A stretch of DNA of 64,000 bases from Streptomyces sp. Root431. Lineage in GTDB: Bacteria; Actinomycetota; Actinomycetes; Streptomycetales; Streptomycetaceae. The notes beneath the pieces are model-generated. The model did no database searches. It was not told the origin of the DNA and saw nothing but the letters and a program-made list of their open reading frames with translations. The stretch's first letter is position 1. Every line of letters starts with the position of its first letter. Made by a program: the position numbers and the translations under genes. The stretch lies in contig NZ_LMEI01000006.1 of NCBI RefSeq assembly GCF_001426585.1, positions 424,956 to 488,955 of the forward strand. The letters are read 5' to 3'. Shown piece after piece: positions 60,629-64,000 of the stretch.

Positions 60629-62203
60629 ATGCTCTGTACGAGGCTGACGAACGCGCACATCCTCACGATGGACCCGGACCACCCCGTCGCCCACGACCTG
60701 GGGATCTGGCGCGGCCGGATCGTCGGCCTCGACGAGGCCGTGACCTCGCTGCCCGCCCGCGAGGTCGTCGACCTCCAGGGCGCCACCGTGCTGCCCGGCT
60801 TCATCGACAGCCACGTGCACCTCGCGTGGACCGGGCTGAAGGCGAACACCCCGAGCATCGCCCCGTGCGAGCGCGTCGAGGACGTGCTCGCCGTCATCGA
60901 GGAGGCCGCCGCCCGGAAGGCGCCCGGGGCCTGGGTGGACATCGCCGGATACGACCAGCGGGCCCTCGGCCGCCATCTCACCGCCGCCGAGCTCGACCGG
61001 GTCGCCCACGGGCGCAGGCTCTTCGTCATGCACGACTCCGGACACGCCTGCGTGGTCGACAGCGCCGTCCTGGAGCTCCTCCCGGCGGACGTCCCCCACC
61101 AGGACGGCTTCCTCGTCGAGAGCGCCATGGCCGCCGTGCGCCGTCTCCGGCTGCCGTACTCCCAGGAGGAACTCGCCGACGCCATCGAGCTCGCGGGCCG
61201 CGCCTGCCTCGCCGAGGGGATCACCGCCGTCGCCGAGGCGGGCATCGGCGGCGGACTCCTCGGCCACAGCCCGGTCGAGCTCGGCGCCTACCAACTCCTG
61301 CGCGACCAGGGACGACTGCCTCTGCGAGTCCAGGTCATGGCCGCCGGCGACACCCTGCGGCCGCGCGCCGCGCACCGCGACGACGGCATCCCCCGCGCCC
61401 TCGACCTGGGCCTGCGGACGGGCTTCGGCGACGACTGGCTGTCCCTCGGCGCGCTCAAGATCTACACGGACGGCGGGATGATGGCCCGTACGGCCGCCCT
61501 CACCGCCCCGTACGAGGGGATGTCCCACACCGGCCAGCTCCAGGACGACCCCGAACGGCTCACGCAGCTGATCGTGGACGGCCACCTCGCGGGCTGGCAG
61601 CTCGCCGTCCACGCCATCGGGGACCGGGCCGCCGACCTCGCCATCGAGGCCCTGGAGCGCGCCCAGGAGCTGCGGCCCCGCCCCGACGCCCGGCACCGCA
61701 TCGAGCACGCCGGGCTGATCCGCCCCGACCAGCTGCCGCGCCTCGGGCGCCTGGGCGCCAGTGCCGTGGTCCAGCCCAACTTCCTGCGCTCCTTCGGTGA
61801 CGACTACGCCGAGGTCATGGGGGAGACGCGGGCGCCGTGGATGTACCGGGGCCGGGGATTCCTCGACCACGGCGTCACGCTCGTCGGCAGCTCGGACCGC
61901 CCGGTCACGGACGGATCGCCGCTGCGGGCCGTCCAGTTCATGGTCGAGCGCGCCTCCCTCTCGGGTCGCCGGATCGGCCCCGACGAGGCCGTCACCGTGG
62001 ACGAGGCCCTGCACGCCTACACCACCGCCGGCGCGTACGCCTGCCGCTGGGACGACACGGCGGGCAGCCTGAGCCCCCGCAAGCGCGCCGACCTCGTGGT
62101 CCTCGGCGACGACCCGCACCGCGTCGACCCGGCCCGGATCGGGGACATCGAGATCGTGGCGACGTACGTGGACGGCCGGCGCGCGGGGGAGGGGAAGCCC
62201 TGA
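60629..62203 (+). CDS. YtcJ-type amidohydrolase (family 3)
   Basis: 524 residues. Metal ligands are visible in GFIDSHVHLAW (HxH) near residue 65, and later HAIGDRA and HRIEHAG. It starts at ATG 60629, 38 bases after the importer ATPase stop, so it may be read with that operon. YtcJ proteins hydrolyse amide or imine bonds of small molecules. It could degrade or release the siderophore after uptake, but this is only positional inference. Confidence 0.85.
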   Translation: MLCTRLTNAHILTMDPDHPVAHDLGIWRGRIVGLDEAVTSLPAREVVDLQGATVLPGFIDSHVHLAWTGLKANTPSIAPCERVEDVLAVIEEAAARKAPGAWVDIAGYDQRALGRHLTAAELDRVAHGRRLFVMHDSGHACVVDSAVLELLPADVPHQDGFLVESAMAAVRRLRLPYSQEELADAIELAGRACLAEGITAVAEAGIGGGLLGHSPVELGAYQLLRDQGRLPLRVQVMAAGDTLRPRAAHRDDGIPRALDLGLRTGFGDDWLSLGALKIYTDGGMMARTAALTAPYEGMSHTGQLQDDPERLTQLIVDGHLAGWQLAVHAIGDRAADLAIEALERAQELRPRPDARHRIEHAGLIRPDQLPRLGRLGASAVVQPNFLRSFGDDYAEVMGETRAPWMYRGRGFLDHGVTLVGSSDRPVTDGSPLRAVQFMVERASLSGRRIGPDEAVTVDEALHAYTTAGAYACRWDDTAGSLSPRKRADLVVLGDDPHRVDPARIGDIEIVATYVDGRRAGEGKP

Positions 62204-62210
62204 GCCCTGG

Positions 62211-63137
62211 TCAGCCGGACACCCCCTGGGGGGCCGTCAGTTCGGCGACCTCGCGGAGCAGTCCCGCGCGGTCGATGGCGTCGCTCCCGGTCGCCGGTAC
62301 GGTGCAGGCGTAGGCGCCGGCCACCGCGCCGTACAGCGCGCACCGGGCCGGGTCCTCGCCCGTCAGCCGGCCGAAGAGGAAGCCGGCGGCGAAGGCGTCG
62401 CCGGCGCCGTTGGAGTCGACCACCGGCGCGCGCGGCGTGACGGCCGGGACGTGGACGAGTCCGTCGGCGGTCAGCAGGTACGCGCCCTCGGCCCCGGCGG
62501 TGGCGACGACGGCCTCGGCCCTGCCCCGCTCCAGGATCCGGCGCATGGTCTTCTCCGGGTCCACCAGGGCCGTGGTGGACACGAAGACGACGTCGGAGCC
62601 GTAGGCGAACGGCTCGTGATACGGATTCTCGCCGTCCCAGTTGTGCAGGTCCGTGGAGACCGTGAGGCCCGCTTCGCGCAGCTGGGGCAGGGCGAAGGCA
62701 CACGGGTAGGTGATCGAGACGTGGGCGTGGCGGCTCGCGGCGGCCAGGGAGCGGACCAGCTGCTCGGGCAGCCGGTCCGACTCCCGGGAGCGGCTGTCGT
62801 CGTAGAGCGAGAGCCGTCGGCCGTCGGGGCCGACGAGGTTGACGGCCCGCTTCGTCCCGCCGGGCAGGGGGACTTCGGTGAAGCCGATGCCCCGGTCGCG
62901 GTGGAAGGCGCGGACGAGGTCCCCCTGGGCGTCGTCGCCGATCATGTCGAGGTGGTGCGTCCGCAGGCCCAGGGCGGTCAGGCCGAGCGCGACGAAGTCG
63001 CCGGTCTGCCCGGCGCGGGTCTCGATGCCCGGTCGGATCATGTAGCTGTCGGCGTACGGCAGGGGGAGCTCGGGGACGTACACGATCGTGTCGACGCCCG
63101 CCCCTCCCAGGACGAGGACGTCGTACTCGCCGGCCAT
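62211..63137 (-). CDS. PfkB-family carbohydrate kinase
   Basis: 308 residues with ribokinase fold. The C-terminal motif DSNGAGDAFAAGF carries the catalytic Asp and anion hole, and the N-terminal GGAGVDTIVYV strand is present. The sugar specificity is unclear. ATG 63137 follows GAGAGGAA. It converges with the amidohydrolase and is preceded by a large inverted repeat at 63154-63192. Confidence 0.9.
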   Translation of the reverse strand: MAGEYDVLVLGGAGVDTIVYVPELPLPYADSYMIRPGIETRAGQTGDFVALGLTALGLRTHHLDMIGDDAQGDLVRAFHRDRGIGFTEVPLPGGTKRAVNLVGPDGRRLSLYDDSRSRESDRLPEQLVRSLAAASRHAHVSITYPCAFALPQLREAGLTVSTDLHNWDGENPYHEPFAYGSDVVFVSTTALVDPEKTMRRILERGRAEAVVATAGAEGAYLLTADGLVHVPAVTPRAPVVDSNGAGDAFAAGFLFGRLTGEDPARCALYGAVAGAYACTVPATGSDAIDRAGLLREVAELTAPQGVSG

Positions 63138-63153
63138 CGCTGTTCCTCTCGTC

Positions 63154-63192
63154 GTGCAATACCTTGCTGGAGTTTTCAGCAAGATATTGCAC
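63154..63192. promoter_or_regulatory. 16-base inverted repeat before the PfkB kinase gene
   Basis: GTGCAATACCTTGCTG (63154-63169) and CAGCAAGATATTGCAC (63177-63192) are inverted repeats with 15 of 16 matches and a seven-base spacer. It sits 17 bases before the kinase start and five bases from the amidohydrolase stop. The low GC content argues for an operator rather than a terminator. Confidence 0.75.
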
Positions 63193-63196
63193 AGCG

Positions 63197-64000
63197 TCAG
63201 AGGTTGAGAAGACGCGCGGCGTTCTCCTTGAGGATCAGCGGCCGGACCTCGGGCTTGATGTCGAGGGCGTCGAAGTCGGCCAGCCAGCGGTCCGGGGTCA
63301 CGACCGGGAAGTCCGAGCCGAACAGCACCTTGTGCCGGAGGAAGGAGCCCGCGGCCCTGACCAGTTGCGGAGGGAAGTACTTCGGCGACCAGCCCGACAG
63401 ATCGATGTGGACGTTCGCCTTGTGGGTGGCGATGGAGATCGCCTCGTCCTGCCAGGGCACCGACGGGTGCGCCAGGATGATCGTCAGACCGGGGAAGTCG
63501 GCGGCGACGTCGTCCAGGAGCATCGGGTCCGAGTAGCGCAGCTTGATGCCGCGCCCGCCGGGCAGGCCCGCGCCGATCCCGGTCTGCCCCGTGTGGAACA
63601 GCGCGGGGACACCCAGCTCCTGGAGCGCCGCGTAGAGCGGGTAGTGCTCCCGCTCGTTCGGCGCGAAGGCCTGGAGGCTCGGGTGGAACTTGAAGCCGCG
63701 GACGCCGTGGTCGAGGACGAGCGCGCGGGCCCGCGCGACGGCGTCGGGCCGGTGCGGGTCGACCGAGCCGAACGGGACGAGTACGTCGGGGTGTTCGGCC
63801 GCGGCCGCGGCGATCTCCTCGCTGGACAGGGCCGGATGGCCGAGGCCCGTGGCGGCGTCCACGGTGAAGATCACGGCGGCCATCCGGCGCTCGCGGTAGT
63901 ACGCCGCGAGGCGCTCGACGGTCGGGGTGCGGTCCTGGCCGGATCTGAAGTAGGCGGCCGAGGCGTCCATCAGCTCGGCGTCGAGCGCGAGCCGGCCGTG
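63197..64000 (-). CDS. Amidohydrolase, ACMSD-like (truncated by the window edge)
   Basis: 268 residues are visible; the N-terminus lies beyond position 64000, where the frame stays open. The family is metal-dependent TIM-barrel amidohydrolase (amidohydro_2). GVRGFKFHPSLQAF, the conserved HTG, LAHPSVPW and the final LFGSDFPV match family motifs, with the Asp of GSDFP as catalytic base. It reads towards the kinase gene, so the two are probably one operon split by the inverted repeat. The substrate is unknown. Confidence 0.85.
   Translation of the reverse strand, partial: HGRLALDAELMDASAAYFRSGQDRTPTVERLAAYYRERRMAAVIFTVDAATGLGHPALSSEEIAAAAAEHPDVLVPFGSVDPHRPDAVARARALVLDHGVRGFKFHPSLQAFAPNEREHYPLYAALQELGVPALFHTGQTGIGAGLPGGRGIKLRYSDPMLLDDVAADFPGLTIILAHPSVPWQDEAISIATHKANVHIDLSGWSPKYFPPQLVRAAGSFLRHKVLFGSDFPVVTPDRWLADFDALDIKPEVRPLILKENAARLLNL

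Overview
The window is high-GC actinobacterial DNA and almost certainly Streptomyces. The evidence is a strong GC bias at third codon positions, GTG/TTG starts, ATGA and GTGA overlaps inside operons, twin-arginine and long alanine-rich signal peptides, LacI and ROK sugar regulators, DmdR1/IdeR-type iron boxes, and a large NRPS with an MbtH partner. No tRNA, rRNA, CRISPR array, insertion sequence or phage gene was found.

Positions 1-16900 form a beta-glucoside or oligosaccharide utilisation locus. A divergent SDR-like gene and a ROK regulator precede a sugar ABC importer (binding protein and two permeases) and a GH1 beta-glucosidase. A phosphotransferase-fold protein and a LacI regulator follow. 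Then come two secreted enzymes that share a near-identical N-terminal discoidin/CBM32 domain, a DUF1996 protein and a second GH1. A perfect 14-bp palindrome just upstream of the first CBM32 gene is the likely LacI operator.

Positions 16900-25800 lie mostly on the minus strand: an MMPL exporter, a ferredoxin/P450 pair, a DrrAB-like ABC exporter, a DUF4097 protein and a ribbon-helix-helix protein. The ribbon-helix-helix gene is preceded by a striking array of ten TGGCGCCA-like boxes spaced about one DNA turn apart. An AlkD-like protein and a CGNR zinc-finger regulator follow; the regulator diverges from azlC/azlD across an inverted repeat.

Positions 26900-33000 are accessory and housekeeping: acireductone synthase, a small conserved protein, secreted proteins (I36-like, and one with repeated CMRR motifs), a Tat-exported GH43-like enzyme, a membrane XRE-HTH/ricin-lectin protein, and a decayed imine-reductase remnant.

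Positions 33000-60590 are a hydroxamate siderophore cluster with five iron boxes. It encodes an N-hydroxyornithine-type formyltransferase, a DDAH-like amidinohydrolase, an L-ornithine N5-monooxygenase, a siderophore-binding lipoprotein, a 4824-residue NRPS (C-A-T repeated four times, then a terminal C), an MbtH protein, a two-gene ABC exporter and a FecCD/FepC importer. Adenylation residues read directly give Ser for module 2 and (hydroxy)ornithine for module 3. Modules 1 and 4 share a related code. Module order, the formyltransferase, the terminal C domain and the lack of a thioesterase and of epimerisation domains together suggest a foroxymithine/erythrochelin-type tetrapeptide ending in a diketopiperazine. 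The cluster also encodes an unusual protein in which a MarR-type DNA-binding domain is fused to a copy of the C-terminal domain of the neighbouring formyltransferase, directly behind an iron box.

Positions 60600-64000 carry a YtcJ-type amidohydrolase, a PfkB sugar kinase and a second amidohydrolase truncated by the window edge. A 16-bp inverted repeat lies between the last two.
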